From: Janibacter sp. HTCC2649
GTDB taxonomy: Bacteria > Actinomycetota > Actinomycetes > Actinomycetales > Dermatophilaceae
Assembly: GCF_000152705.1 (NCBI RefSeq)
Contig: NZ_CH672413.1
Coordinates: forward strand, 2,083,978 to 2,147,977
Direction: 5' to 3'
DNA: 64,000 nt
Positions 1 through 9,839 of this stretch are shown one piece after another (position 1 is the first letter of the stretch; each line of letters starts with the position of its first letter). The notes under the pieces were generated by a model. The model ran no database searches and was not told the DNA's origin. It saw only the letters and a list, made by a program, of their open reading frames with translations. A program made the translations under genes and the position numbers.

Positions 1-323
1 ATGACGAACTCGTCGTAGCCGTCGGCATTCTTGATGCCCCGCAGGGAGGTGGGGAGGAGGCGAACGAGGTCCTCGACCTGCTGGGCGTCGGGTGGGCTCG
101 CGACCTCGACCTCGAGCGACTGGTCCCCTGCCCCACCGAGACTCGTGCCTGTGAAGGACGCATCAACGGCCACGACGCCGGATAGTTTGCCGACGGCAGC
201 AGCGACGCGTTGCTCGTCAGGTTCGGGCTGCGAGCAGCCCGAAGTCGCCATCAACAGGGCTGCACATCCGACGGCTGCGAGTCCGCTCCTCAGGCTTCGA
301 CCGGTCCCCGCTGTCCGTCGCAT
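1..323 (-). CDS. Putative lipoprotein, 5' part only
   Basis: Reading the minus strand from ATG at 323 gives an open frame that runs off the window edge after 107 codons. It starts with basic residues ([14 protein letters not shown]), then a hydrophobic stretch ending in a lipobox (LMATSGC, Cys at about residue 30), so the product should be exported and lipid-anchored. The rest is acidic and polar with no domain I recognise; the ending DGYDEFV does not identify it. It is transcribed divergently from the neighbouring tRNA gene. Function unknown. The reading frame and signal are directly visible; the anchoring follows from the lipobox rule. Confidence 0.75.
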   Translation of the reverse strand, partial: MRRTAGTGRSLRSGLAAVGCAALLMATSGCSQPEPDEQRVAAAVGKLSGVVAVDASFTGTSLGGAGDQSLEVEVASPPDAQQVEDLVRLLPTSLRGIKNADGYDEFV

Positions 324-379
324 GGACCCCAGCCTGCCCTGTTTGCGGAACGGATTTCGGGAGGTGGGTCGGCGTCGGC

Positions 380-385
380 TATCCT
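380..385 (+). promoter_or_regulatory. -10 hexamer of tRNA-Pro promoter
   Basis: TATCCT lies 34 bases before the mature tRNA 5' end and fits the TAnnnT actinobacterial sigma-70 -10 pattern. The -35 region (around 357-362, TTTCGG) is poor. A short 5' leader removed by RNase P is implied. Confidence 0.45.
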
Positions 386-419
386 CTGGTGTCGCTGCCT
401 GCAAGGGCGGTGACAGCCA

Positions 420-494
<75 letters not shown>

Positions 495-500
495 AAAAAT

Positions 501-545
501 GAGTGGGCCTGCTGGATCGACGAGAATCGAGCGGCAGGCCCACTC
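501..545 (+). terminator. Terminator hairpin after tRNA-Pro
   Basis: A perfect 12-base inverted repeat, GAGTGGGCCTGC (501-512) and GCAGGCCCACTC (534-545), follows the tRNA by seven bases. There is no long U tract, as is common for high-GC actinobacterial terminators. Confidence 0.8.
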
Positions 546-634
546 TCATGTCAACGACCTCCCCCACCTCGAGCGCCGCTCCCACGGTTGAGACGGATTT
601 CTCCGGACCGCCGCCCGTCGGTAGTCTGGAGGCA

Positions 635-809
635 CGAAAGGGAGTAGTCCCCAATCAGCGCGTCGACATACTGACCCCGGGTCCGGTGCCTGAGCCACGT
701 TCTCGTGGCGGACGAGACTTTCGACCAGATTCACGACCCATCCAACGGACGTGCCTGGTCGAAAGGGACGTCCTACTCCGTTCTCCTTCGGCCGGGCTGC
801 GAGGAGAAC
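635..809 (+). promoter_or_regulatory. yybP-ykoY (Mn2+) riboswitch and expression platform
   Basis: The leader carries the conserved yybP-ykoY blocks in order: CGAAAGGGAGTAG (635-647), CGTCGACATACTGA (661-674), CCGGGTCCGGTGCCTGAGCC, and GAGACTTTCGACC (715-726). P1 is CGAAAG (635-640) with CTTTCG (718-723). Known members sense Mn2+ and often precede UPF0016/GDT1 genes, as here. Alternative pairings are visible: CTTTCGACCAG (718-728) is perfectly complementary to CTGGTCGAAAG (755-765); GGAGTAG (641-647) matches CTACTCC (773-779); and GTTCTCC (780-786) pairs with GGAGAAC (803-809), which contains the Shine-Dalgarno sequence. This suggests control of translation start: ligand-stabilised P1 would break the 718-765 hairpin and change access to the SD. 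The switching logic is inferred. Confidence 0.9.
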
Positions 810-815
810 ACCCAG

Positions 816-1394
816 ATGTACGCCTTCCTGCTCAGCACCGCCGTCATCTTCGTTGCCGAACTCGGCGACAAGAGCCAACTCATGGCCATGACGTTTGCGA
901 CCCGCTACACCGTCCGACAAGTCCTCATCGGGATCACGGTCGCCACCGCCATCGTGCACCTGGCATCCGTGGGCATCGGCCGCCTCGTCGGCGCCCAGTT
1001 CGCCGACAGCCAGTGGATCATCAACATCGTCGCGGGCGTCGCCTTCCTCGCCTTCGCCGCCTGGACCCTGCGCGGAGACGAGCTGACCGACGACGAGGCC
1101 GCCAAGGCGGGCCGGAGCAAGGGTGCCGCGATCGTCGCCGTCGGTGTCGCCTTCTTCCTCGCCGAGCTCGGCGACAAGACCATGCTCGCGACCATCACCC
1201 TCGCCACGAAGGAGAGCTGGTTCGGGACGTGGGTCGGAAGCACCCTCGGCATGGTGCTCGCCGACGCCCTGGCCATCGCGGTCGGCGCGATGCTCGGCAA
1301 GAAGCTCCCGGAGCGGGTCATCAAGATCGGCGCGACCGTCGCGTTCGTCGTCTTCGGCATCGTCCTCATCATTCAGGGGCTGGCGGCACGCTGA
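816..1394 (+). CDS. GDT1/TMEM165-family manganese exporter
   Basis: The 192-residue protein has the two family signature motifs, ELGDKS (residues 15-20) and ELGDKT (117-122), each at the start of a three-helix half, giving about six membrane helices with inverted symmetry. UPF0016/GDT1 proteins (MneA, Mnx, TMEM165) export Mn2+ or Ca2+/Mn2+ across the cell membrane. The Mn2+ riboswitch just upstream supports a Mn2+ detoxification role. I chose ATG at 816 because GGAGA lies nine bases before it and family members start a few residues before ELGDK; a longer in-frame reading from 705 would translate through the riboswitch. Its 3' end overlaps the convergent next gene by 26 bases. Confidence 0.92.
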   Translation: MYAFLLSTAVIFVAELGDKSQLMAMTFATRYTVRQVLIGITVATAIVHLASVGIGRLVGAQFADSQWIINIVAGVAFLAFAAWTLRGDELTDDEAAKAGRSKGAAIVAVGVAFFLAELGDKTMLATITLATKESWFGTWVGSTLGMVLADALAIAVGAMLGKKLPERVIKIGATVAFVVFGIVLIIQGLAAR

Positions 1395-2397
1395 CGGACG
1401 CTGCCCCTGACCCGGGTCCCGGCGTCGGTGTCGGCGCCAGGGCTGGCGTCGGCGCCGGGGCTGGCGTCGGCGCCGGCGTCGTCGCAGCCTCCTCGGGGAG
1501 ACCGTCTGCCCAGTAGTCGAAGGTCTGCGTGATCCAGAAGGTCGCGAACGCCACGAGCAGGATGACCTCGACCCACAGCACCCACTCGGTCGGTGTGCCG
1601 CCACCCAGGAACTGGTCGACGATCACGAGCACGATGGCCACGGCGAACGTCACCGCCATCACTCCTGCGACGGCGCCATAGACGGCGGTGTACGTCCTGG
1701 CCTCCCTGGTGGGCACACCCTCACGCCGCGCCGACGCCCGACGAGCGTTGACGTAGGCGACGCCGGTGATGAGCCCGAACAACGGCACGGCGGCGCCGAA
1801 GTGCGCACCCCCGAGGAAGGACTCCCGCCCGAACACGAACCACCCCACGAACGCCACCCACGTCAGGGCAGCGACGACGAATCCGATCCGGGTCCCCCGC
1901 GACGTCTCCGGCCGACGGAGGATCGTGACGGCGCCGAGCCCCAGAGCCGCCACCCCCAGCCCGATGAGGCACCACACGTTGTTGACGACCGACGGCACGA
2001 ACTCCGGCGGCACCGAGCAGCGCCCGTCCGGGTCACATGGCGCTCCCCCGGCACCGCGCGGCGTGGGGACGAACGCGACGATCGGCGCGAGCATCCCGGC
2101 GATGTTGAGCGCCGAGTCCTCGAAGCCGCGCCGACCCACGATCGCGGCGAGGCTGATCCCGACAGCGACGAGAGCTCCGACGAAGACGCTGCGAGCGGGC
2201 GTGTAGTAGTAGGCACTGATCGAGCCGAGGTGCTGGTTGATCTCGACGCCAGTGAGCCGTTCGAGCCACACGGACCCGAGCAGCAAGAGCACGAGCCCGA
2301 CGAGGCTCAGCCGCAGGTAGCGGTAGGTCCGCACCGCCGCGCTGGCGCGCACCCGGGGTGGAGTGATGGTGGCGACGATCTGGGTCGTGTCGTGCAT
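1369..2397 (-). CDS. Polytopic membrane protein with Pro-Ala-rich tail
   Basis: The 342-residue protein has about eight hydrophobic segments, including one near residues 28-46 and one in SVFVGALVAVGISLAAIVG. The motif HLGSISAYYYTPAR follows the first helix and resembles a conserved feature of unnamed actinobacterial membrane proteins; I do not recognise a characterised family. The last 35 residues are low-complexity (repeats of PAPTPAPAPTPA), matching the GCCGGCGTC-type tandem repeats at 1430-1490. Start ATG 2397 has AGGAG eight bases upstream. Function unknown. Confidence 0.8.
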   Translation of the reverse strand: MHDTTQIVATITPPRVRASAAVRTYRYLRLSLVGLVLLLLGSVWLERLTGVEINQHLGSISAYYYTPARSVFVGALVAVGISLAAIVGRRGFEDSALNIAGMLAPIVAFVPTPRGAGGAPCDPDGRCSVPPEFVPSVVNNVWCLIGLGVAALGLGAVTILRRPETSRGTRIGFVVAALTWVAFVGWFVFGRESFLGGAHFGAAVPLFGLITGVAYVNARRASARREGVPTREARTYTAVYGAVAGVMAVTFAVAIVLVIVDQFLGGGTPTEWVLWVEVILLVAFATFWITQTFDYWADGLPEEAATTPAPTPAPAPTPALAPTPTPGPGSGAASVSVPPAPE

Positions 2398-2464
2398 GGC
2401 GATCTCCTCTGCGTGACGGTGTCACCCAGGAGGAGGCGCGAGGATCCGCCCAAATACCTGCGGC

Positions 2465-2482
2465 GTATGCCGCCCGCTCGCC
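2465..2482 (+). repeat. Dispersed intergenic repeat GTATGCCGCCCGCTCGCC
   Basis: Full-length copy of the repeat described in the findings, between the membrane-protein gene and phosphofructokinase. It matches the copies at 7670-7687 and 53631-53648 in 16 or 17 of 18 positions. Confidence 0.7.
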
Positions 2483-2488
2483 TTTCGC

Positions 2489-3688
2489 TCAGCCGTGACC
2501 GATCGAGGTGCGCAGCTCCGCGAACCAGGGTGCGGCGACGTCGAACTTCTTGCCTCCGGCGACGCGCGGGAACTCGACCGCGCGCAGCTCGTTGCCGCGC
2601 TCCTCGTCCTCACCCACGAGACCGGACTCGCCCCGGAGAGCGGCGTCAACGGCATACTCCGTGCATTGTCTGATGAGCGCGAGGTCCTCGTCGCCAGCAG
2701 CGGCCGAGCGGGAGAAGTAGCCGGACTTCTGGACCATGACCTTCTCGGCACCGAGGAGCTGCGCGAACTGCTTGCCGAACCACGCGCCGGGGTTGACCTT
2801 GTCGAGCTGGACGTGGCCGAACGGGTCGACCGGCACCTCTTGCCCGGCGGCTTCGAGCTCGGCGACGACCTCGGCCACGCCAGCGCCCTCGGACAGGAAG
2901 ATGTTGACGCAGCCGACCTCGTCCATGATCGCCTTGAGACGCTCACTCTCGCCGGCGAGGTCGATGTGGAGCTCGGGCACGAAGACGGCGTGGACGTCCC
3001 AGCGGCGGGAGTCGAGCCCGACGCCGGGCAGCCATTCCTGACCGGCGACCCACGCGTGGTGGCGGCGGGCGGTCTCGGCCGTGAGCCAGCCACAGTGACG
3101 CCCCATGACCTCGTGGATGATCAGCATCCGCGGGTTGGACGAGTGCTCGGCGAGGATGTTGCGGGCAAAGATCGCACCCTGCTCGGCGGCGGTCCAGGCG
3201 CCGAGCGACTGCCGGATCGGGATGATGTCGTTGTCGATCGTCTTGGGCAGTCCGACGACCGTGAGCGGGTAGTCGTGCTCGGCGAGGTAGGCCGCGAGGT
3301 CGGCTGCGGTGGTGTTGGTGTCGTCGCCGCCGATGGTGTGGAGCACGTCGACGCCATCGGCCGTGAGCTGCTCGGCCGCGACCTGCAGCGGGTCCTGACC
3401 CTCCTGGACGAGGCCGCGCTTGACGCAGTCGGCGACGTTGGTGAGCTTGACCCGGCTGTTGCCGATCGGCGAGCCACCGAACTTGTGCAGCAGTGCGGCA
3501 CCGGCGCGGACCTCGGGGGTGACCTCGACCGAGCGGCCGGTGAGCAGACCGGCATACCCGTTCTGATAACTGATGATCCGCACGTCCGGCGCCAGCTCGG
3601 TGTAGCGCTCGATGAGTCCACCCACCGCTGACGAGAGGCAGGGCGCGAGGCCACCAGCGGTGAGCAGGGCGACGGTCTGGACGGGCAT
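2489..3688 (-). CDS. Pyrophosphate-dependent phosphofructokinase
   Basis: The 399-residue protein converts fructose-6-phosphate to fructose-1,6-bisphosphate in glycolysis. It has the PFK fold motifs TAGGLAPCLSS near the N terminus, GGDDTNTT (120-127) and PKTIDND (148-154). Known family rules say that GGDD instead of GGDG, with the Lys of PKTIDND, favours PPi over ATP as phosphoryl donor, which makes the step reversible. The catalytic Asp is in TIDND and MGRHCGW follows as usual. Start ATG 3688 has AGGAG eight bases upstream; an in-frame GTG at 3709 lacks a ribosome site. It stands alone, with no glycolytic neighbour. Confidence 0.9.
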   Translation of the reverse strand: MPVQTVALLTAGGLAPCLSSAVGGLIERYTELAPDVRIISYQNGYAGLLTGRSVEVTPEVRAGAALLHKFGGSPIGNSRVKLTNVADCVKRGLVQEGQDPLQVAAEQLTADGVDVLHTIGGDDTNTTAADLAAYLAEHDYPLTVVGLPKTIDNDIIPIRQSLGAWTAAEQGAIFARNILAEHSSNPRMLIIHEVMGRHCGWLTAETARRHHAWVAGQEWLPGVGLDSRRWDVHAVFVPELHIDLAGESERLKAIMDEVGCVNIFLSEGAGVAEVVAELEAAGQEVPVDPFGHVQLDKVNPGAWFGKQFAQLLGAEKVMVQKSGYFSRSAAAGDEDLALIRQCTEYAVDAALRGESGLVGEDEERGNELRAVEFPRVAGGKKFDVAAPWFAELRTSIGHG

Positions 3689-3794
3689 GGGCTGCTCTCC
3701 TGAGATCACGGGACGGACTGGGCGTCAGTCTCTCAGTGTGAGCGGCGACACAGGCAGCACTCGACCGACAGGTGGACGCTCGGCGCCCGAAGTG

Positions 3795-4787
3795 TCACTC
3801 GCAGGGACGCGAGACGGTGGGCGGCGGGTCCTTGCGCACGGCCTGCTTCGGGGGCATCTCAGCCGCGGGAATCACCCCGTTGTAGAGGTTGCCGAGGATG
3901 ACGTCGATCGTCATGTTGTCGCGCGGAACCTCTTTGAGGACGGCGCCCTTGATGTGGCTCTGCACCTGGGCGGCCGCGAGGTCGGCTTCCGGGCCATGGA
4001 GGATGACCGCGACGTCGTTGGGCAGGAACGACTTGTCCGGGTCGTTGCCCTGCTTGCCGGGCGAGAAGCCGCGCGCGGTGAGCTCGGTGAGAGTCGCCTT
4101 GGCCAGGCCCGAGCGCCACGTCGCGTTGTAGACGTTGACCTTGTAGGACTTCTGGTCCGGCGGCTTGGGCGGCGGGGCCGGAAGCATCTTGGTGAAGTCG
4201 GCTCCCACGACAACCGTGACTCCCGTGCCAGCGCGGCCATCGTTCTCGAGCTCGGCCCCGTCGATGGTCTGCGCCACGAGCAGGGCCTGGTCGAGGCCTG
4301 CCTTGCCGTGGTAGATCCGGGCAGGAGCCTTGACGTAGAGGGTGCGCGGCGCGCTCGACACGTCGCCGACGGCGAAGCCACGGCGACTGAGGTCGCGACC
4401 GACGGTGTGCCCCGCGCCGTTCTGACCGGAGGAGTTGAGGACGGTCACCTTGAAGGACCCGATGGCAGGGGCCAGGACGACGAGCGGCTGGCAGACCACC
4501 TTGGGCTGCTCGCCGCGCATGAGGCCGGTGCCGTAGGCGGCCGCGATGCTGGCCGTGCCGAGCAGCAGGGCCGGGATGGTGATGAAGGCCGCGAGGTGGC
4601 GGAACTGGTAGCGGCGCCAGATCTGGTCGTCGCTCAGCGCCTCCTGGGACTTGGCGCGCTCGAGGAGCTCCTTGTGCACCGTGTCGCGGGTCATGTCGAC
4701 ACCACGACGGGCGAGGTCACCAGCAGCAGATGCGGCGCGCAGGGGCAGCGGCGAGCGCTCGGGCTCTGGTGCTGACTTCCTGAACAC
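3795..4787 (-). CDS. Membrane protein with two LytR_C domains
   Basis: The 330-residue protein has a cytoplasmic N-terminal arm, one membrane helix (about residues 68-90) and then two copies of the LytR_C domain. Copy 1 begins FKVTVLNSSGQNGAG and includes LSRRGFAVGDV; copy 2 begins YKVNVYNATWRSGLA and includes LTARGFSPGKQ. LytR_C normally follows the catalytic LCP domain in proteins that attach glycopolymers to peptidoglycan; here no LCP domain is present, so a binding or scaffolding role outside the membrane is the most I infer. GTG start 4787 follows AGGAG by five bases. A TAGTGT hexamer at 4869-4864 could be its -10. Confidence 0.82.
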   Translation of the reverse strand: MFRKSAPEPERSPLPLRAASAAGDLARRGVDMTRDTVHKELLERAKSQEALSDDQIWRRYQFRHLAAFITIPALLLGTASIAAAYGTGLMRGEQPKVVCQPLVVLAPAIGSFKVTVLNSSGQNGAGHTVGRDLSRRGFAVGDVSSAPRTLYVKAPARIYHGKAGLDQALLVAQTIDGAELENDGRAGTGVTVVVGADFTKMLPAPPPKPPDQKSYKVNVYNATWRSGLAKATLTELTARGFSPGKQGNDPDKSFLPNDVAVILHGPEADLAAAQVQSHIKGAVLKEVPRDNMTIDVILGNLYNGVIPAAEMPPKQAVRKDPPPTVSRPCE

Positions 4788-5040
4788 GACTTCTCCTCAT
4801 GGCTCGACCTGTCGCAGCGGTCCCACAACCGCTGAACGCATTGCACCATGAGTCACACCCGTCACACTAGTAACACGCCGAATACCGTCACCTGATCGAT
4901 ATCCCCGCTGACTCGACCGGCCCCTGCCCCACTGCCCCGCTGGTTCGCACCGTGGCAGAGCCACATGGACGGAGTCTGTCCACGAGGTCACGTCGGTGTC
5001 ACGCAGGGCGTGTCTCCCTGCGCGGCGAACCACGACCGGG

Positions 5041-5055
5041 GTATGCCGCCCGCTC
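5041..5055 (+). repeat. Dispersed intergenic repeat, partial copy
   Basis: GTATGCCGCCCGCTC, identical to the first 15 bases of the copy at 2465. It lies in the 402-base gap 4788-5189, which otherwise holds a candidate promoter for the LytR_C gene and the direct repeat at 5074-5158 and no convincing gene. Confidence 0.6.
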
Positions 5056-5073
5056 AGGCTGAGTGCGCCGCGA

Positions 5074-5158
5074 ACCATTCGTGACCAATTAGACGAGAAC
5101 GGCGGCGGCAGGCTCCGGCGGCTTCGGCTGAGGCGACCATTCGTGACCTATTGGGCGA
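5074..5158. repeat. Direct repeat pair downstream of asd
   Basis: ACCATTCGTGACC occurs at 5074-5086 and 5136-5148. The match extends imperfectly (AATTAGACGA versus TATTGGGCGA), so 18 of 23 bases agree. The copies are 62 bases apart and flank a GC-rich stretch. They sit after the asd stop and before the LytR_C gene promoter. No known element is recognised. Confidence 0.55.
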
Positions 5159-5189
5159 AAAGTGATGGCGCGGTCAGAGAGTGGCTCGG

Positions 5190-6260
5190 TCAGAGGGTGT
5201 TGGCGACCAGCTCGGCGGTCTGCAGCATGTTGAGGGCAGCACCCTTGCGCAGGTTGTCGCCACAGACGAAGAGGTCGAGGGTGCGCGGGAAGTCGATGGC
5301 CTGCCGCAGCCGACCGACGAAGCGCGGGTCCGCGCCGACGATGTCGACGGGTGTGGGGTACTCCCCCTGGTCCGGGTCGTCGAGGACGACGACGGCCGGC
5401 GCCTCGACGAGGGCCTGGCGCGCCTTGGCCACCGTGATCGACTTCGCGAACGTCGCGTGCACCGACACGGAGTGGGTCGAGACGACAGGGACCCGCACAC
5501 ACGTCGCCGACACCTTGAGGTCGGGCATCCCGAGGATCTTGCGGGTCTCCTGGCGGATCTTGGACTCCTCCGAGCTCCACCCGTCACCGACGTGGGACCC
5601 CGCGAAGGGCAGGACGTTGAGTGCCAGCGGCCCGCCGAAGATGCTCGGGCCGAGCTCGTGGTCGATCGCCCGACGCACGTCGCCCGGGCGCATCCCGAGC
5701 TCACGGTCACCGGCGACGACGGCGATCTCGTCATGGAGCCGGCTCATGCCTGCCCGGCCGAGTCCTGAGGCCGCCTGGAAGCTCGTGACGACGAGCTCGG
5801 TGAGCTGCCACTGCGCGTGCAGCACGGCGAGCACGTCGATCATCGTCATGACGGTGGCGCCGGGGTTGGCGATGACACCCTTGGGCCGATCGTTGACGGC
5901 CTCCGGGTTGATCTCCGGCACGACGAGAGGCACAGCGGGGTCGCGGCGGAACGTCGGGCTGTTGTCGATGACGATGGCCCCACGCTCGGCCGCGATCGCC
6001 GCCCACTTGGCGGAGATCTCCGGCGGCACGTCCACCACGGCGACATCGACGCCGTCGAAGAACTCTGGGGTCAGGGCCTGGACGACCAAGTCCTCGTCAG
6101 CCACACGGCATACCTTGCCGACGTCCTCGGCCCCAGCGGCAAGGCGCACCTGGCCCCAGATGTGTCGTCGCATCGGCAACACGTCGAGGACAACGGTGCC
6201 CACGGCTCCAGTCGCTCCGACGATGGCCAGGGTCGGCGGTGCTGTAGTCACAGCGGTCAT
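5190..6260 (-). CDS. asd: Aspartate-semialdehyde dehydrogenase homologue, catalytic Cys replaced
   Basis: The 356-residue protein has the NADP-binding GATGAVG motif (about 15-21) and the ASADH landmarks TSFQAASG (Gln162), ATCVRVPV (Arg256), THS (His263) and a C-terminal DNLRKGAALN. ASADH reduces aspartyl phosphate to the semialdehyde for lysine, diaminopimelate, methionine and threonine synthesis. At the nucleophile site, where the family has N-P-x-C-T, this sequence reads ANPGATV: codon GCC, Ala135. Without that Cys the usual acyl-enzyme cannot form. It lies 28 bases after lysC, the normal operon order. I chose ATG 6260 over the longer frame because it falls just after lysC and gives the usual N terminus. 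It may be inactive, use another chemistry, or be backed up elsewhere. Confidence 0.85.
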   Translation of the reverse strand: MTAVTTAPPTLAIVGATGAVGTVVLDVLPMRRHIWGQVRLAAGAEDVGKVCRVADEDLVVQALTPEFFDGVDVAVVDVPPEISAKWAAIAAERGAIVIDNSPTFRRDPAVPLVVPEINPEAVNDRPKGVIANPGATVMTMIDVLAVLHAQWQLTELVVTSFQAASGLGRAGMSRLHDEIAVVAGDRELGMRPGDVRRAIDHELGPSIFGGPLALNVLPFAGSHVGDGWSSEESKIRQETRKILGMPDLKVSATCVRVPVVSTHSVSVHATFAKSITVAKARQALVEAPAVVVLDDPDQGEYPTPVDIVGADPRFVGRLRQAIDFPRTLDLFVCGDNLRKGAALNMLQTAELVANTL

Positions 6261-6288
6261 CCGATCATCGCCACCTGTACGCCACCTG

Positions 6289-7581
<1,293 letters not shown>

Positions 7582-7669
7582 GTGTGCACTCCCATGCGGT
7601 GGTTCGCGGGGTCGGTTGAGCGGTCGCCAGCGAGTCTAACGACGGGGTCGGGTCCTTGGACTGACGCCC

Positions 7670-7687
7670 GTATGCCGGTCGCTCGCC
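7670..7687 (+). repeat. Dispersed intergenic repeat GTATGCCGGTCGCTCGCC
   Basis: Copy of the 18-base dispersed repeat, between the FMO-like gene and lysC. It differs from the 2465 copy at two positions. Confidence 0.65.
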
Positions 7688-7769
7688 CGATCTCGGTGCG
7701 CTTTCCCATGGACATGCACCCTTCGTTCTGATGGGTGGTGGCCGTGCTCAGGTTGTGCGCTGCACCCGA

Positions 7770-9155
7770 CTACTGCAGGTCCGTTGGCGCGCCCAGCTCG
7801 GCGAGGCCCGCCATTCCCGCAGGGGTGTGGGTGGCGAGGCGCTCGCGGGCGTCGTCCAAAGCGGGCGACGCTGGATAGCCCGCAGGGACCCGGGTGGGGT
7901 TGAGGGAGATCCCGTCGGCCCAGGCCTTGATGTCGGGTTCGGCGGAGAACGTCATGGCCGCCCGGTTGCCCCGGTAGAACATGCGCGCCCAGTCGGCCCT
8001 GGAGTTGCCGTAGTTCGACGGCGGACAGACCCTGTTCTTCTCGTCGTCGTCCCTGTGGGTCGTCTCGACGAAACCGGCGATGGCCGCTCCGAATGACGGG
8101 AAGCCGGGCCTGACCGGTTGCAGCGTGATGACGTCGGGACGCCACACCGGGACGAGTGGCGGGTACTTCAGCCCGTCCGCGGCGCAGTGCACCACGAGGG
8201 CATCGTCGGCGACCCGGACCGACCCGTCGGCGAAGTGGAGCTGGCCACGGTCGACGGCCTTGATGTGCCCGCCCCGCACGACGTTCTGCAGGGTTCGCAG
8301 CTCCTCGAGCTCCCACTTCGCCAGCGTCGGCGCCTTGGCCATCATCGGCATGACGGACCGGTCGATCCGCATCATCACGTCGGCGTCCTCCAGGCGGAGG
8401 AACAACTCGTCGTGGGTGCTGGCCCCCGCCGCCGACTGCATGATGTCGGCCGCGAGACCCAGGAAGATCGCCGGGTCGGGCTGGACCCGAGCCCGGTTGA
8501 GCATCCACGGCTCGCGGGGCCGAACCCAGCAGATGGCGTCCGGGTCGACGCCTCGTGCCATGAGCCAGATGCACGTGTCGGTGGCGGTCTTGCCGGAGCC
8601 GACGACGACGTACTCGCTCGGTGCCTCGTCCAGGCGAGCGAGGTCGTTGACCGGCAGTACCCGGGCACCCTCGCCGACGACGAAGGGCGCCGGCTTCTCG
8701 GCCGGGATGCTGGGAGCGAGATAGCGCGCGTTGACGATCCGGCACGACTCGGGCACCTCGAAGCGGTCACCCGAGATGCGTGACACGACCGTGCGGTCGC
8801 CGACGTAGTCGCTGTTCGAGAAGAACTCGAGCCGACCCGTCTGCACCATCCGATCCAGTGCCCGCGCGTAGTACGCAGTGATCTCCGGTTGGGTCGCTCG
8901 CTCCTGCAGCCCTGCCTCAGGTCCGCTCTCCTGCAGCTTGCCGCCGCCGAGCATCGTGGACGCGACGCCGTAGAACGCCGACGACTGGTGCAGCCGGACG
9001 AACGGATAGGCCTCGAGCCAGTGGCCACCGACGCCATGTCGGCGGTCGACCATCACCACCCGCGCGTCCGAGTGGTCGATGACCGCGTCGGAGAACGCCA
9101 TCCCCATGGCACCGGCGCCGACCACCAGGTAGTCGGCTTCGACAGTGCGAGTCAT
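7770..9155 (-). CDS. FAD/NAD(P)-binding flavoprotein, monooxygenase-like
   Basis: The 461-residue protein has two dinucleotide-binding folds: FAD site YLVVGAGAMG at residues 9-18 and an NAD(P) site VVVGSGKTATD near 193-203. The order resembles flavin monooxygenase and Baeyer-Villiger-type enzymes, and FVRLHQSS after the FAD domain fits that group. The classical FxGxxxHxxxY fingerprint is not evident, so the substrate and true activity are open. It stands alone between lysC and the DUF5063 gene. A degenerate -10 (CACCGT) ends six bases before ATG 9155, and there is no ribosome site, so the mRNA may be leaderless. Confidence 0.78.
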   Translation of the reverse strand: MTRTVEADYLVVGAGAMGMAFSDAVIDHSDARVVMVDRRHGVGGHWLEAYPFVRLHQSSAFYGVASTMLGGGKLQESGPEAGLQERATQPEITAYYARALDRMVQTGRLEFFSNSDYVGDRTVVSRISGDRFEVPESCRIVNARYLAPSIPAEKPAPFVVGEGARVLPVNDLARLDEAPSEYVVVGSGKTATDTCIWLMARGVDPDAICWVRPREPWMLNRARVQPDPAIFLGLAADIMQSAAGASTHDELFLRLEDADVMMRIDRSVMPMMAKAPTLAKWELEELRTLQNVVRGGHIKAVDRGQLHFADGSVRVADDALVVHCAADGLKYPPLVPVWRPDVITLQPVRPGFPSFGAAIAGFVETTHRDDDEKNRVCPPSNYGNSRADWARMFYRGNRAAMTFSAEPDIKAWADGISLNPTRVPAGYPASPALDDARERLATHTPAGMAGLAELGAPTDLQ

Positions 9156-9227
9156 GGGTCAACGGTGGCACCACGCAGGTGGCGCCGTCCACATCCATTC
9201 GGGTGGGCCATTGACCACGAACCCTGA

Positions 9228-9839
9228 CTACGGGTGGAGGGCGTCGAACTCGGCTTCGGAGACGGCATCCGCGTCCGCGTCGAGGCGGATGTGCGCGAGC
9301 AGCGCCTGGAGGACGCGCAGCGCGCTGGCCGCGCGCTCGCCCCAGTCGGAGAGGTAGCTGAACTGCCACCACCACAGGGCTTCGAGGATGCGACCCTCCT
9401 CATGGTGACGCAGGCCGTGGGCGAGCGCGGACGCCACGACAGTGAGGTCGTTGGACAGCGAGCCGGTCGTGAGCTCAGGCTCGGTGACGGGGTCGACGAC
9501 GTCGGCGTAGTCGTCGAGGCCCTCGAGAAGGTTGGTGAGGTTCTCGCGCAGCGGATCGAGCTCGACGTCCGGGCCCGGGTCCACCTCGAAGCGGTCCTCG
9601 GGGACGATGTCCTCGATCGCGCCGAGACGGGCACCCATGACGAGGACCTGCGAGAGGGCGAGGAGTCCGAGCGGCAGGGCGGCTGCGGGGTTCGCACCGG
9701 AGGCGATGTCCGTGACGGTGGCGAGGTAGACGCGGGCTTCCTCGGCGGAGTCCGCCGCGAGGGCACGCAGGTCCGAGAGGTGCTCAGGATCGGCCGCACC
9801 AGAGGCTGCGGCGGTTGCAGGCGTGACCTGGTCAGGCAT
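9228..9839 (-). CDS. DUF5063-family protein
   Basis: The 203-residue protein is acidic and helical, with a conserved [17 protein letters not shown] segment near residues 160-177. This gene is commonly found directly after recR in actinobacteria, which supports the DUF5063 call; its function is unknown. The ATG at 9839 overlaps the recR stop by eight bases, so translation should be coupled to recR. No signal peptide or membrane segment is clear apart from one hydrophobic stretch ([18 protein letters not shown]) around residues 56-73. Confidence 0.8.
   Translation of the reverse strand: MPDQVTPATAAASGAADPEHLSDLRALAADSAEEARVYLATVTDIASGANPAAALPLGLLALSQVLVMGARLGAIEDIVPEDRFEVDPGPDVELDPLRENLTNLLEGLDDYADVVDPVTEPELTTGSLSNDLTVVASALAHGLRHHEEGRILEALWWWQFSYLSDWGERAASALRVLQALLAHIRLDADADAVSEAEFDALHP

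Noticed and set aside
705-815. N-terminal extension of the Mn exporter
   Set aside because: It would translate the riboswitch; SD and family length support ATG 816.
1430-1490. GGCGTCGGCGCC tandem repeats as a separate element
   Set aside because: They are the codons of the Pro-Ala tail of the membrane protein and need no other explanation.
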